The notes below the pieces were generated by a model. The model saw nothing but the letters and a program-made list of their open reading frames with translations, was not told the DNA's origin and did not search any database. The position numbers were made by a program, and so were the translations under genes. From NCBI RefSeq assembly GCF_000374485.1, contig NZ_KB894505.1, positions 21,580 through 85,579 on the forward strand: 64,000 bases of DNA, given 5' to 3'. This DNA is from Algicola sagamiensis DSM 14643. GTDB lineage: Bacteria; Pseudomonadota; Gammaproteobacteria; Enterobacterales; Alteromonadaceae. Below are positions 38,097 to 47,271 of this stretch, piece by piece; position 1 is the stretch's first letter; each line of letters opens with the position of its first letter.

Positions 38097-38118
38097 TTGC
38101 TTGCTAAGGGTTCTTTTT
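38077..38118 (+). terminator. Terminator overlapping the permease stop
   Basis: A ten-base perfect stem (AGCAAGCAAC / GTTGCTTGCT) with a nine-base loop spans the stop codon of the permease gene; AAGGG then TTCTTTTT follows. The spacer between stem and T-run lowers confidence. Confidence 0.5.
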
Positions 38119-38412
38119 ACCTGAAAAGGGTGCGAAAGCTGACGTTGACGCTTTGTCGAAACGGTGAAGTATGAACAGATGCTGTCACATCTGCGAGACA
38201 GAGTGACGACTCTAGATGGGATTGCATGCAATATTTAGCTTGATGGATCTACTAGTGATATCGGCTTATGGCGGGCATGAGGTTTACCCTAAAATTATCA
38301 ACTCCTCAGTGTAACAAATGAAAAAATGGATGCGTTCCAGATCTTCCTCATCACGAATGATAATGACCCCCTATACTATGAAGAATGATGGTTTTTCTAA
38401 TGGACGGGCGCC
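38119..38412. other. Gap with no recognised gene
   Basis: About 300 bases between the permease and the solute-binding protein. A half-Fur-like AATGATAATGA near 38355 lacks its partner arm. It should hold the promoter of the downstream gene, but no clear hexamer pair stands out. Confidence 0.3.
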
Positions 38413-39252
38413 ATGTTTCGTTGCTTCGAAATGATTTTATTGTTGGCTTTATATCTATGCTCAAGCTTTGTGTATGCGCAGAAACAGATCCCTGTGACAA
38501 TATTGGTTGATGATAATTACCCGCCATATTCGTATCAAATCAATAATAAAGCTGTTGGGGTTTACATCGATATCCTGAGTGCCATTTTTGAGAAGATGCC
38601 AGGCTATGATGTCAAAATGGAACCAGTTCCATGGAAACGAGGAAAACAAGTGATGGAGATGGGAGAAGGGTTAGCACTTGCGCCAGCTTTTTACCATGGA
38701 CATGATTGGCCATATTTATATCCGTATTCATTACCATTTTTTGAAGAGCGTATTATTGTTGTATGCCGAGCGGACATTCTCTCACCACCAAGAACAAATT
38801 GGCCAGCGGACTATGTTGGGTTAACGATTACAAATATGCCCGGTTTCGATGGTTGGGGTGGGGAACAATTTCGCGAGTTGGTGAAAGAAGGGGTTATTAA
38901 ATATCAGGAAGTGCATGGAGTTGAGAATAATATTTTGATGCTTGGTAAACGACGCGCGGATTGTATGCTTGCGGAAGAGCGGTCATTTGATGCGATATTT
39001 AATCAGATGATGAGTTTGGGGCGGTATAATGTGAAAGCTGGCGAACGTCATTCTCCTATTCGCAAAGGACCAACAGTTGGTGTGGATCCTGTTTATATTG
39101 GCTATTCTGAAGTCGCTATTATGAAAGGAAAGTATCCTTTCCAATATGTTTTTCGTAAAACTTTTGACAGCCAGCTTTATCAGCTCAAGAAAAGTGGAGC
39201 CCTTGAACAGATAGCGAAGACATCTTTTCAATTACATACCAAATTGAATTAG
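38413..39252 (+). CDS. Periplasmic solute-binding protein, family 3 (amino-acid type)
   Basis: This 279-residue protein has a signal peptide (first ~22 residues, ending VYA), then VTILVDDNYPPYSYQ and GVYIDILSAIFEKMPGYDVKMEPVPWKRG, the lobe-1 signature of SBP_bac_3 proteins. It is shorter and more divergent than transporter-linked binders, and no ABC permease genes are nearby, so it may be an orphan binder or sensor-like protein of the type common in Vibrio and Shewanella. The ligand is unknown. Confidence 0.82.
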   Translation: MFRCFEMILLLALYLCSSFVYAQKQIPVTILVDDNYPPYSYQINNKAVGVYIDILSAIFEKMPGYDVKMEPVPWKRGKQVMEMGEGLALAPAFYHGHDWPYLYPYSLPFFEERIIVVCRADILSPPRTNWPADYVGLTITNMPGFDGWGGEQFRELVKEGVIKYQEVHGVENNILMLGKRRADCMLAEERSFDAIFNQMMSLGRYNVKAGERHSPIRKGPTVGVDPVYIGYSEVAIMKGKYPFQYVFRKTFDSQLYQLKKSGALEQIAKTSFQLHTKLN

Positions 39253-39310
39253 CTGCTCTTTGATAAAAATCAATCAATTAAATTTTTTTTGAAATTTTTA
39301 GAGTAAATAC

Positions 39311-39338
39311 TTTAATTTTCAAAAATCGCTGTTATAAT
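39311..39338 (+). promoter_or_regulatory. Promoter of candidate sRNA
   Basis: A perfect extended -10 (TGTTATAAT; TATAAT at 39333-39338) has a weak -35 TTTAAT (39311-39316) 16 bases upstream in A/T-rich DNA. Predicted start of transcription is near 39345. No reading frame follows. Confidence 0.7.
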
Positions 39339-39344
39339 GCCCTC

Positions 39345-39444
39345 GTCTCTTGTGAGACACCCTGTTGTTTTTGACGAGTATTTGATAGCTTCTCCCCATT
39401 TGCTACACCCGATGTTTGGCAACAAACATCGGTCTTTTCTTTTT
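39345..39444 (+). ncRNA. Candidate small RNA at the spf/ersA locus
   Basis: A strong promoter is followed 64 bases later by a near-ideal terminator: a ten-base stem CCGATGTTTG / CAAACATCGG closed by a GCAA tetraloop, then TCTTTTCTTTTT (39409-39444). The ~100-nt transcript has a 5' hairpin (GTCTC/GAGAC, or alternatively CGTC/GACG) and a single-stranded middle with TTCTCCCCATT, which could pair with Shine-Dalgarno sequences. Upstream of engB on the opposite strand, this is the place of Spot 42 in E. coli and ErsA in Pseudomonas, though the sequence is not recognisably Spot 42 and polA is not adjacent. Confidence 0.7.
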
Positions 39445-39553
39445 AGAGCATATATTCTATTTATTTCCCGAGATGAGTAAGAAACCAAAACTGAAAAAGT
39501 GGTTTTGTATACCTGTGTAATGAAGTAAATGGGTTGGAAAAGGGGAGGCTAGC

Positions 39554-39576
39554 TGTTGCTGGATAAGCCAGCAACA
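39554..39576 (-). terminator. Possible engB terminator
   Basis: A nine-base perfect stem (TGTTGCTGG / CCAGCAACA) with a five-base loop lies just past the engB stop. On the minus strand the tail is C-rich then TTTT, so termination is uncertain. Confidence 0.4.
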
Positions 39577-39598
39577 CCAATGAGAAGCGAAGTTGTTT

Positions 39599-40237
39599 CT
39601 ATAGCTCGTCGCTGTCTTCGTCTACTACGGGTATTGCATCAAACCAATGATCCAACTTTGATGCTAGCTCCTGGACACCAAACCCTTTCAAAGAAGAAAA
39701 AGCATGGACTGTTACATCACCACAGAATGCTAGAGAAGCTTCACGAATTTTGAGGACTTCACTTTTACGTTTGCCTTGAGACAGTTTGTCTGCTTTTGTG
39801 AGTAGAACAAGTACTGGCAAGTTTGAACCGACGGCCCAGTGGATGAGATCTTGGTCGAGATCTCGCATCGGATGGCGGATGTCCATGAGTACAACAAGGC
39901 CTTTCAAACTTTTGCGCATCTGTAGGTATTCGCTAAGAGACTCATTCCACTTCTTCTTCATTTCGAGTGGAACTTTCGCAAACCCATAACCAGGTAAATC
40001 AATCAATCGACGGTTATCTTCAATATCGAAAGCGTTGATTAATTGTGTTCTACCAGGAGTTTTACTGGTTCGAGCAAGCCCTTTTTGCTGTGTTAAGCGA
40101 TTCAATGCGCTCGACTTTCCGGCATTTGAACGGCCAGCAAAAGCAACCTCATAACCTGTGTCCTCAGGCAATTGGCGTATGCTTGGGGCACTAGTTAAGA
40201 ATTTTGCCTTTTGATATTTAATGATAGATTTTGACAC
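39599..40237 (-). CDS. engB: Ribosome biogenesis GTPase EngB (YihA/YsxC)
   Basis: GTG 40237 is chosen as start: CAGGAGTGAG lies seven bases upstream, whereas an ATG seven codons earlier would place that ribosome binding site inside the gene. The 212-residue GTPase has G1 [13 protein letters not shown]2 region KTPGRTQ, G3 [10 protein letters not shown] and G4 TKADK. EngB acts in 50S subunit assembly. The terminus is acidic (DEDSDEL). The neighbouring cytochrome c4 gene diverges from it, as in many gammaproteobacteria. Confidence 0.94.
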   Translation of the reverse strand: MSKSIIKYQKAKFLTSAPSIRQLPEDTGYEVAFAGRSNAGKSSALNRLTQQKGLARTSKTPGRTQLINAFDIEDNRRLIDLPGYGFAKVPLEMKKKWNESLSEYLQMRKSLKGLVVLMDIRHPMRDLDQDLIHWAVGSNLPVLVLLTKADKLSQGKRKSEVLKIREASLAFCGDVTVHAFSSLKGFGVQELASKLDHWFDAIPVVDEDSDEL

Positions 40238-40424
40238 GAACTCACTCCTGAAAAACATGAGGGCGCTATTCTACAATCATTTGAGAGAGAAAAAAGCTTA
40301 TATTTTAGTAGAAATAATTCGCTTAGGCATTTCATGATGAATGATATCGTGTAAAATACCCATCCAATGGGTGTAACTATTGCCTGGTGGATGGGCACTT
40401 TCTGATTTATAGAGACAGATAATC

Positions 40425-41051
40425 ATGAACAAAATAGTAATCTCAGTCACATTATTATTGGGATTCATCGGCTCTGCATTCGCTTTTGATGGCGATAAAG
40501 AAGCCGGAAAAGCAAAATCAACGACATGTGTTGCATGTCACAGTGTGGATGGCAACAGTGCTGTAGATATGTATCCTAAGCTTGCTGGCCAACACCAAGA
40601 GTACCTCTACCAACAATTGGTTAGCTTTAAATTGGGTCATACTTCCCAAGGTGAAGAAGGGCGTGTTGATCCTGTCATGGCACTTCAGGTCAAAGACTTG
40701 AGTGATAAAGACATGATGGACTTAGCTGCGTATTTTGCTTCTCAAAAAACGAAAGCTGGCGGTACACCTGAAGATGTGATTGCTGCGGGCGAGAAACTTT
40801 ACCGTGCTGGTGATAAAGAGCGCGGCATTCCTGCTTGCACAGCTTGCCATGGTCCGCGTGGTAACGGAATGGGGCTTGCTAACTTCCCTAAAATCTCTTA
40901 CCAACATGCGACATATGTAAAAACGCAATTAGAAAAGTTTCGAGATGGACGTCGCTCTAACGACCCAAATGGAATGATGCGTGATGTTGCGAAAAAACTA
41001 ACGGATGAAGATATCCGGATCCTTTCACAGTACGTGGGTGGACTTCATTAA
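40425..41051 (+). CDS. Diheme cytochrome c4
   Basis: This 208-residue protein has a signal peptide cleaved after AFA (~20). The mature part consists of two class I cytochrome domains with heme sites CVACH (near 35) and CTACH (near 138), and distal Met regions (VDPVMALQ, PNGMMRD). It transfers electrons to terminal oxidases in the periplasm. Length is normal for the family, and it is divergently placed from engB. Confidence 0.93.
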   Translation: MNKIVISVTLLLGFIGSAFAFDGDKEAGKAKSTTCVACHSVDGNSAVDMYPKLAGQHQEYLYQQLVSFKLGHTSQGEEGRVDPVMALQVKDLSDKDMMDLAAYFASQKTKAGGTPEDVIAAGEKLYRAGDKERGIPACTACHGPRGNGMGLANFPKISYQHATYVKTQLEKFRDGRRSNDPNGMMRDVAKKLTDEDIRILSQYVGGLH

Positions 41052-41520
41052 ACAACCCAACTGACTGAATTCAAGAAAGAAGAGTGGCAAACTAGCGACT
41101 CTTCTCCCTTGATCTCCAATGATCATCTACGCGATCGCGACTTTTCTTCCCTATATTCTTTGTCACTAAAAAGCAAACTAAATCATGTTGTTGCTATTTT
41201 CATGACATTTTTTTCTGAGTTGAACCTTGCAGATCCCGGATCTTGATATACCATTAACTTCGAAAATAATAAAAAATCTTGATGTGTTGGACACATAGGA
41301 GTGCCGAATATCAAGGGGGGTGTGCGCTAAGAACAGGGAAAGGAAATTGTCAGGATGATGATGAGGTATGGAAACTATATATAAGAGATGGAAGTGACTA
41401 GTAAATTACCTTTTGGGGAGTGTCGCGCAGATTAGGACACTCAAGTAAAGAAAGGTGGCAGAGAAATCTGCCACCTTTTTTGTTTCATATTCAAGCACTA
41501 CTCGATGGTGTAGTGATCGT
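41052..41520. other. 469-base gap with possible small transcript
   Basis: No protein gene is evident. A hairpin (AGAAGAGT / ACTCTTCT) follows the cytochrome stop. Near the right end, GAGTGTC (41418-41424) pairs with GACACTC (41436-41442), and a strong terminator with GAAA loop follows at 41451. Two hairpins before a terminator could be the 3' part of a small RNA, but the only upstream -10-like element (TATATATAAG, ~41376) has no -35. Confidence 0.35.
41451..41484. terminator. Strong bidirectional terminator
   Basis: A twelve-base perfect stem (AAAGGTGGCAGA / TCTGCCACCTTT) closed by a GAAA tetraloop is followed on the plus strand by TTTTTTG and on the minus strand by TTTCTTT. It ends the minus-strand DUF1501 gene and any plus-strand transcript from the gap. 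Confidence 0.88.
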
Positions 41521-42783
41521 TTATACAACCGGTGGTTGAAATAGTCCTATGGGTTGATAAGTATGGCCTGGGAGTAATTCCTCAAGCGCATTATTTTCTA
41601 AGTGCTGCGTGAGGATATCGCCATAGATATCTCGATAGTCAATGGTATGTCTTAGGAACCGACCACGATCAAGATCGCCTTCATCTAGGCCAGGCCAGGA
41701 ACCATAAATTCCACCTTGGACTGTATTTCCTAGCACATACCAGGTAGAAGCAACACCATGGTCTGTCCCACGTGAACCGTTTTCGTGGGCTGTTCGACCA
41801 AACTCAGTACAAATCAGGATCACAGTATTATCCATTCGAGAACCAAGATCTTGTGACAATGCAGCAACTCCTGTTGCAAGATTACGTAGTGCACGGGCTT
41901 GAGAACCATTGGCTTGGCCTGCCCCCTGGTTTGAGTGTGTATCCCAACCGCCGATATCAACCGTTGCAACTTCAAGTCCAACATCAGCTTTAATCAGTTT
42001 TGCAACCTGTGTCATACTTCTTCCAAAGCTAGAACTTGGATATACGGCACCATTATCGGGGTTATAGGGTAGGCTTCTTACGTACTGGATCACATCTAAG
42101 TCTTGAACGACCTGTGACCCAAATCGATTGACCAACCGATGATTTGGTAACATGTCATCTGTTGATGCATATTGATCGCCTAAGTGACCGAGCAGCAGTG
42201 TTTGCTCAGCCTCTGATATACCAAGTGAAAACGTATCAATATTCGAAATGGAAGTGACTGTCGCATTTCCTCGTAAAGATTGAACCAGCTCATTACTGAT
42301 CCCAACAGCTCGTAACTGCGCAGCAAACTGCTGGGTCTGAAAATGTCGATTTAACCAGCCATCACTGACATTTTCTCTCTGTCCACTTTCAATAAAATGC
42401 TGAGAACTGAAATGAGAACGGGATGGACTATCGTATTGAACAGTTGGTAAAAGTGCTAGATTCCCAGCCACCCAACTTGGATGTAAAGCTGCTAGCTGGG
42501 GATGGAAACCAAAAGTACCATCGAGATCAATCGCAGACTCAGGGTTTGCAGGATCAGGTGCAGGGATCCCAATTGTCGGACGTAATACATAGTAGCGAGG
42601 ATCTGCATAGGGCACGATGCAGTTGAGCCCATCGCACCCCCCTCGTTGAAAAACAACAACCAACGTTTTGCCTTCAGCCGCAAGTGCGCGGTTAAAGCTC
42701 AGTGATAGTGGACTGCTTGATAGCCAAGCGTGTGCACCCGCTGTTCCAGCAAGTAGGCTTTGTAAAAAAGTGCGACGTTTCAT
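41521..42783 (-). CDS. DUF1501-family secreted protein (sulfatase/phosphatase-like fold)
   Basis: This 420-residue protein begins MKRRTFLQSLLAGTAGA, a twin-arginine signal. The body shows the alkaline-phosphatase-superfamily-like pattern of DUF1501: FQRGGCDGLNCIVPYADPRYY, GTFGFHPQL, GGWDTHSNQG, CTEFGRTAHENGSRGTDHG. These histidines and aspartates are probably metal ligands. It follows the DUF1800 gene by 18 bases. DUF1501/DUF1800 neighbours recur in many bacteria as exported partners of unknown activity. Confidence 0.9.
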   Translation of the reverse strand: MKRRTFLQSLLAGTAGAHAWLSSSPLSLSFNRALAAEGKTLVVVFQRGGCDGLNCIVPYADPRYYVLRPTIGIPAPDPANPESAIDLDGTFGFHPQLAALHPSWVAGNLALLPTVQYDSPSRSHFSSQHFIESGQRENVSDGWLNRHFQTQQFAAQLRAVGISNELVQSLRGNATVTSISNIDTFSLGISEAEQTLLLGHLGDQYASTDDMLPNHRLVNRFGSQVVQDLDVIQYVRSLPYNPDNGAVYPSSSFGRSMTQVAKLIKADVGLEVATVDIGGWDTHSNQGAGQANGSQARALRNLATGVAALSQDLGSRMDNTVILICTEFGRTAHENGSRGTDHGVASTWYVLGNTVQGGIYGSWPGLDEGDLDRGRFLRHTIDYRDIYGDILTQHLENNALEELLPGHTYQPIGLFQPPVV

Positions 42784-42801
42784 TTGTTTTCCTCCTTGAA
42801 C

Positions 42802-45800
42802 TTATTGATATTGGAACGCGGGCAGGCTAAGCAATGTTGCCCAGACACGTTTTAGTTTATCTGGTGCATCAGGGGCTTGGATATCGAATACATCACCGCT
42901 GTTTAGAATATCCAGTCCAAGCTGATATTGGACTTCTGTCAGCTCACCCATAAATGCAATTTCCGAAATCATACTGACAATGGCATCTGCGGAAGTACGG
43001 CCAAGACGACTAAAGATCTGGACCATGTCCATTTGCAGCGCATCATTGTGCCAAGCTGCACGATTGATAAACCGCCACCTTCTGAAGAGTGCATCGGCGT
43101 TGACCCAGTCTTCTGCAAATTCAGAATAACCAGTAGGGACAGGGAAGGTGAACAAATGATACCCCATACCGGATAAGTGGGATTGCAGCCTGGAGACATC
43201 GACACTTGCATTAAACCCACGGGCTGAAGCGATTGTAAATTCAAGTGGTGTTTTCACCTGATCACGGGCTCTACCTTGACTAAAGACACCGCTACCAAGA
43301 ATGACTTGAATGACGGACTTCATATTCCCGTTACTTGCAATAAACTCGGCTTCGCATTGTTGGGATAAATCCAACGGCGGTGTATCAGTTGCGAAGAAGA
43401 CGATCAACTTTCCACAGAGGTAGCGTGCAGTTGAAGGATGGATGGCGAGAATATTCAATACAGTTTCACCCTCTTGAAGTCCATTCCCTGGGATTGCATT
43501 GCCAAGAAAAGTTTTATCACTAAAGTCATGTTGCGATTCATTAAAGAAGAAAGCACCATCTTGCTCTTGCCAACCGGTGAAAATCTTCGAAAGCTCAGCG
43601 ACATCAGTGGAAGTGTAACCCCCATCGACACCCAAAGTATGTAGCTCCATGATCTCTCTGGCGTAGTTTTCATTCGGTGCGCCTTTACGATTTTGTGCGT
43701 TGTTCAGGTAATAAATCATTGCTGGACTTTTTGCACTTGCTGAGAGCAAATCACGGAATTGTCCGAGCGCATGTGTCCTAAATGCAGTATTTTCTTGAAA
43801 CTCATATAGAACATTGTCATGCGTGTTGTAGTTGGTACTAAAATGGTTTTCCCAAAACCAAGCCATGACTTCTTGTAGCTGTCGTTTGGAGAATAACATT
43901 CGGCTGAGCAAATACTGCCGCATTTGATTAAGATCTGATGGAATAAAGCCTTCCCATTGTGACTCGAAGACGCTGTCATCAATTGCGCCTGGATCCAATT
44001 GTTCCGCCAGATAATCATGACCATTTTTCACCAGATCCAACACTTCAGGTGTCATGCCAAAGCTGATACGTGAGGCTATATGAAGAGCACTGGTATTTGG
44101 TTCCACGGTTTGCAAAGCAAGCGTTCTGGTCGTTAAGTTGCCGCCATAATCCAAAGCTTCTAGTTGAATATTGATGGAATGATCGAGTGAAACAAAACCA
44201 TTGGTGACCACAAAAGCCCACTGTCCATTGAGTGAACTGACATTCAGCGGTCTATCTTGAATCGTTTCGCCGAGAATTGGATCAACAAGGCTAGCTGTGA
44301 TGGATTGAATACCGATTTCATCTGCAACAGTACCAAGGACTGTAAATCCTGTTTGGAAAACATCATCGTTATCTTGATGCGAGGTAATCATCAAACTGGG
44401 AGGGGTTCCATCTTTGATGACCAGATAACCGCGGATCTCCTGAGCCTTATTGTGAGCATAGTCAATTGCATCAGCGGTAAATTGAATCTGCTCATCTTGT
44501 GTGACCCAATCACCCTGGATCGCCACAGACCAGCTTTGATCAGATTCATTATAATTCGCCTGAAGCTGTCTCTGGCCTGCAACAGGGTCATTCAGTGAAA
44601 CATCCACTCTGAGGATTTTCTCGTTGTCCGTTGCAACACCTGAAAGGGTGAACCCGAGAGAATTCGCAACATTTCCACCTGGGGTTGTGATATCAATGGT
44701 TGGTGTCACTAAATCAAGTTGCCCGCTCAAGTCCGGATCCAAAATAAAGTCGACTTGGCCTGCACCAGTCACAATCGGACCAAAGTAAGAACGATTTGAC
44801 CCATAAGGTTTATAGGCTTTCAACACAAATCGCTTTCCATCTTCCCCTAAACCTAAGAAATCGAATGTGATATAACCCGCAGAGTCTGTTGTCCCTTGGG
44901 ATTTCCATTTCAATGAACCATCCGGCAAGATCTCATAACCCGTCACTTTAACATTCTGTATCGGATGGCCAGATTCTTTATCGGATAAAGCAATCGGCAC
45001 CTGACCAATCAAAAATTCATGATTACCTGAGGTTTGGATCAGTTGGCTATATGAATATGTGTGAGAATACACTTTTGCTTTGAATCGGTAATGTGCACCT
45101 TGTGTGATCTCCTTCAGATCCATTAAAACTTGACCATTGTCATCGGTCGTGGCGTTGCGATACCATTGCCATTCTCCATTATCAAGGATGCGATAAGCGG
45201 TGACTTTTGTATTTGTATAGACATTTCCGGATGTTGCATCTTTTAAGGTAACTGCAACAGGTGGGTTGCCAATAACAAATGGATGAACACCATTACTGGA
45301 AATCAAAGGGCTTTGTACTTCACTGTTATCGACAGTACTTCTTGCTCGGATTGCATAAGTTGCACCTTGTCCTATGTCCGGAAGGTCCAATTGCAATAGG
45401 CCGTTGTCATCTGTTTGAGAGCTTGAATGCCATTTGAATTGACCAGCATCATCCTGCTTCACAATCCACACTTTGTAATTTGGGAGGCTGACGTTTGGAT
45501 TCACACTTCCATTTGTGACAGGAATCTGTAATTTACCTAGTTCAAATCGATAATCATCAACGGCATTAATAATTTTCGAGTAAACGCGGTAGTTGTTATA
45601 AGCTTTTATACCAAATTGGTATTCTGTGTCTTTGCCAAGGCCAGGGAGATCAAGTGTGATCATACCAGCTTCATTAGTTTTTCGATTGACAAAGTACGCT
45701 CGCTTTCCTTCTTCATTTAGCTTGTAAACGGTTACATCACGATCAGGGAGTACCCTAGCATCATAAGCATTTGATAAACTAACGGTGACAGGGTGATGAC

Positions 45801-46983
45801 CAACGACTAGGTCATAATGACCCTCTTTTCGTAGGTCAAAACGATAATAAGGTTTTTGCCCAACGCGGCTTCTGGATGAAGCAAAGTAGTCAAAGCCATC
45901 CTCTAATCCATGCAAATTAACGCGTCCATGGCCATGAACATCCGTTTTGAGCCCGGCGATCCATTTGTGTTTACCATCTGGAAGGACCTTATAAAATCCA
46001 ACGTCTTGTTCTGCTAAGACGTCATTCGGATCGCGTGTCGAACCATTGTAGACAGTGACTGAGGTTGTTCCGGCGTGAAAGGTGAAGTGGCCATAAGCTT
46101 TGATTTGCTTTGAGTACAGCCAGGAATTTGAAAATGGATTAGATTTGAGCAAAAAGTAACGCTCCGGGTCATCTAATCCATCGATATCAAAAACAATGTT
46201 TCCATCATCGTCGGTTTCGCCTTGAGTGATCCAATGCCATTTATTTTCAGGTTTAATCTCATAGACAACAACCTTGCCACCAATGAGCGGGTGACCATGA
46301 ATACCATCTACCAAACTAACATTTAATGCTGGATTTCCGACGATAAACTCTGTTTGTACAGGCTCACTGATAACGGGAGATATTTTATATTGATAGGGGA
46401 ATATTGGACTTGGTGCTTTGATGACATAAGTCTGTCCTTTATTTAAGTCCTGGAGTGTGACCTTCAGCTGGCCGGCATTATCAGTGACCACTCGGTCAAA
46501 GTAAGCATACTTGCCGTCAGGTTTGACCTTGAGGATTTCAGCCCAATAGTTTTTCAATAATGGGTATGTGGCATCTGACCCGTTCTTTAGAGTCAGTTGA
46601 ACGTTATTAATGATAAAGTCGTATGAATCAATCCGTGTGAGTAGATCACTATAACTTCGGAAATCATTGTTATTCGACTTCACACCGAATTGATAGGTTT
46701 TGCCCCATTCGATATCGGCGAGAGCAAAATCTGCTTTGCCTTCTGGATTGGTCACTTGTTGTTGATACCAATGACGCTTACCGTTCTCATCAATTCGATA
46801 AGCAACAACTTGTGTACCTGTAATAGCCTGATTTGAATGATAATCAGTTAGGTTAAGTGAAACAATCCCTGCCAAGATATTGCCGCTCATAAATAGCAGT
46901 AACATCGCTAGAAACTGTTGGATAAAAAGGGAGTATTTGAGACGAAATAGACGGTGAGTTTTATATTGATAACACAGTGACAT
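42802..46983 (-). CDS. DUF1800 exported protein with eight N-terminal repeats and Ig-like domains
   Basis: The start is ATG 46983, with GGAGG seven bases upstream, giving 1393 residues. After a signal sequence (~40 residues) come eight repeats of ~85-95 residues, each with a strand pair (V..Y.., DGK..W), a TDDNG-like turn and a TYRFKAK-like end, similar to carboxypeptidase-regulatory or CNA-B folds. Two Ig-like/cadherin-like repeats (GGNVANSLGFTLSG; HQDNDDVFQTGFTVLG) follow. The last ~450 residues are DUF1800 (ALHIASRISFGMTP, MAWFWENHFS, NENYAREIMELHTLG). Most DUF1800 proteins lack so long a front. It is probably surface exposed and works with the DUF1501 protein. Confidence 0.85.
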   Translation of the reverse strand: MSLCYQYKTHRLFRLKYSLFIQQFLAMLLLFMSGNILAGIVSLNLTDYHSNQAITGTQVVAYRIDENGKRHWYQQQVTNPEGKADFALADIEWGKTYQFGVKSNNNDFRSYSDLLTRIDSYDFIINNVQLTLKNGSDATYPLLKNYWAEILKVKPDGKYAYFDRVVTDNAGQLKVTLQDLNKGQTYVIKAPSPIFPYQYKISPVISEPVQTEFIVGNPALNVSLVDGIHGHPLIGGKVVVYEIKPENKWHWITQGETDDDGNIVFDIDGLDDPERYFLLKSNPFSNSWLYSKQIKAYGHFTFHAGTTSVTVYNGSTRDPNDVLAEQDVGFYKVLPDGKHKWIAGLKTDVHGHGRVNLHGLEDGFDYFASSRSRVGQKPYYRFDLRKEGHYDLVVGHHPVTVSLSNAYDARVLPDRDVTVYKLNEEGKRAYFVNRKTNEAGMITLDLPGLGKDTEYQFGIKAYNNYRVYSKIINAVDDYRFELGKLQIPVTNGSVNPNVSLPNYKVWIVKQDDAGQFKWHSSSQTDDNGLLQLDLPDIGQGATYAIRARSTVDNSEVQSPLISSNGVHPFVIGNPPVAVTLKDATSGNVYTNTKVTAYRILDNGEWQWYRNATTDDNGQVLMDLKEITQGAHYRFKAKVYSHTYSYSQLIQTSGNHEFLIGQVPIALSDKESGHPIQNVKVTGYEILPDGSLKWKSQGTTDSAGYITFDFLGLGEDGKRFVLKAYKPYGSNRSYFGPIVTGAGQVDFILDPDLSGQLDLVTPTIDITTPGGNVANSLGFTLSGVATDNEKILRVDVSLNDPVAGQRQLQANYNESDQSWSVAIQGDWVTQDEQIQFTADAIDYAHNKAQEIRGYLVIKDGTPPSLMITSHQDNDDVFQTGFTVLGTVADEIGIQSITASLVDPILGETIQDRPLNVSSLNGQWAFVVTNGFVSLDHSINIQLEALDYGGNLTTRTLALQTVEPNTSALHIASRISFGMTPEVLDLVKNGHDYLAEQLDPGAIDDSVFESQWEGFIPSDLNQMRQYLLSRMLFSKRQLQEVMAWFWENHFSTNYNTHDNVLYEFQENTAFRTHALGQFRDLLSASAKSPAMIYYLNNAQNRKGAPNENYAREIMELHTLGVDGGYTSTDVAELSKIFTGWQEQDGAFFFNESQHDFSDKTFLGNAIPGNGLQEGETVLNILAIHPSTARYLCGKLIVFFATDTPPLDLSQQCEAEFIASNGNMKSVIQVILGSGVFSQGRARDQVKTPLEFTIASARGFNASVDVSRLQSHLSGMGYHLFTFPVPTGYSEFAEDWVNADALFRRWRFINRAAWHNDALQMDMVQIFSRLGRTSADAIVSMISEIAFMGELTEVQYQLGLDILNSGDVFDIQAPDAPDKLKRVWATLLSLPAFQYQ

Positions 46984-47271
46984 GATATTGCCTCCATACA
47001 ATTATCAATAACAAGTGTCCTAAAAATTAACACTGTGGATACAAGTCAGTATAGGAAACTTAAGAGGTCATTCCAGAAAAAAGTACTAGATTCGATTATT
47101 TTCTTAAAGAGCAAGAAAAAAAATGAAACTTTTTCGTTCTTTGTGGAACTTACTTTTAACTCAAACGGAAACCACTGTATGGTTTTTTTTCACTCAACGC
47201 TAGAGTGTCTCGGCAGTGCCGCAGTACTTCGAGGTCGTCACAGAGAGAAAAGGAAGCAAAAGGAAGTAAAA

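Noticed and set aside
38350..38370. Second Fur box before the solute-binding protein gene
   Set aside because: Only one half-site (AATGATAATGA) is present, with no inverted partner.
39345..39444. Calling the small RNA Spot 42
   Set aside because: Only position and size agree; the characteristic Spot 42 5' and internal sequences are not seen.
40238..40258. ATG start for engB seven codons upstream
   Set aside because: It would place the only good ribosome binding site inside the gene; GTG 40237 is correctly spaced.
47035..47271. A 79-residue N-terminal extension of the second chaperone
   Set aside because: The extension does not resemble class I chaperones, and a good ribosome binding site with ATG lies at 47272.
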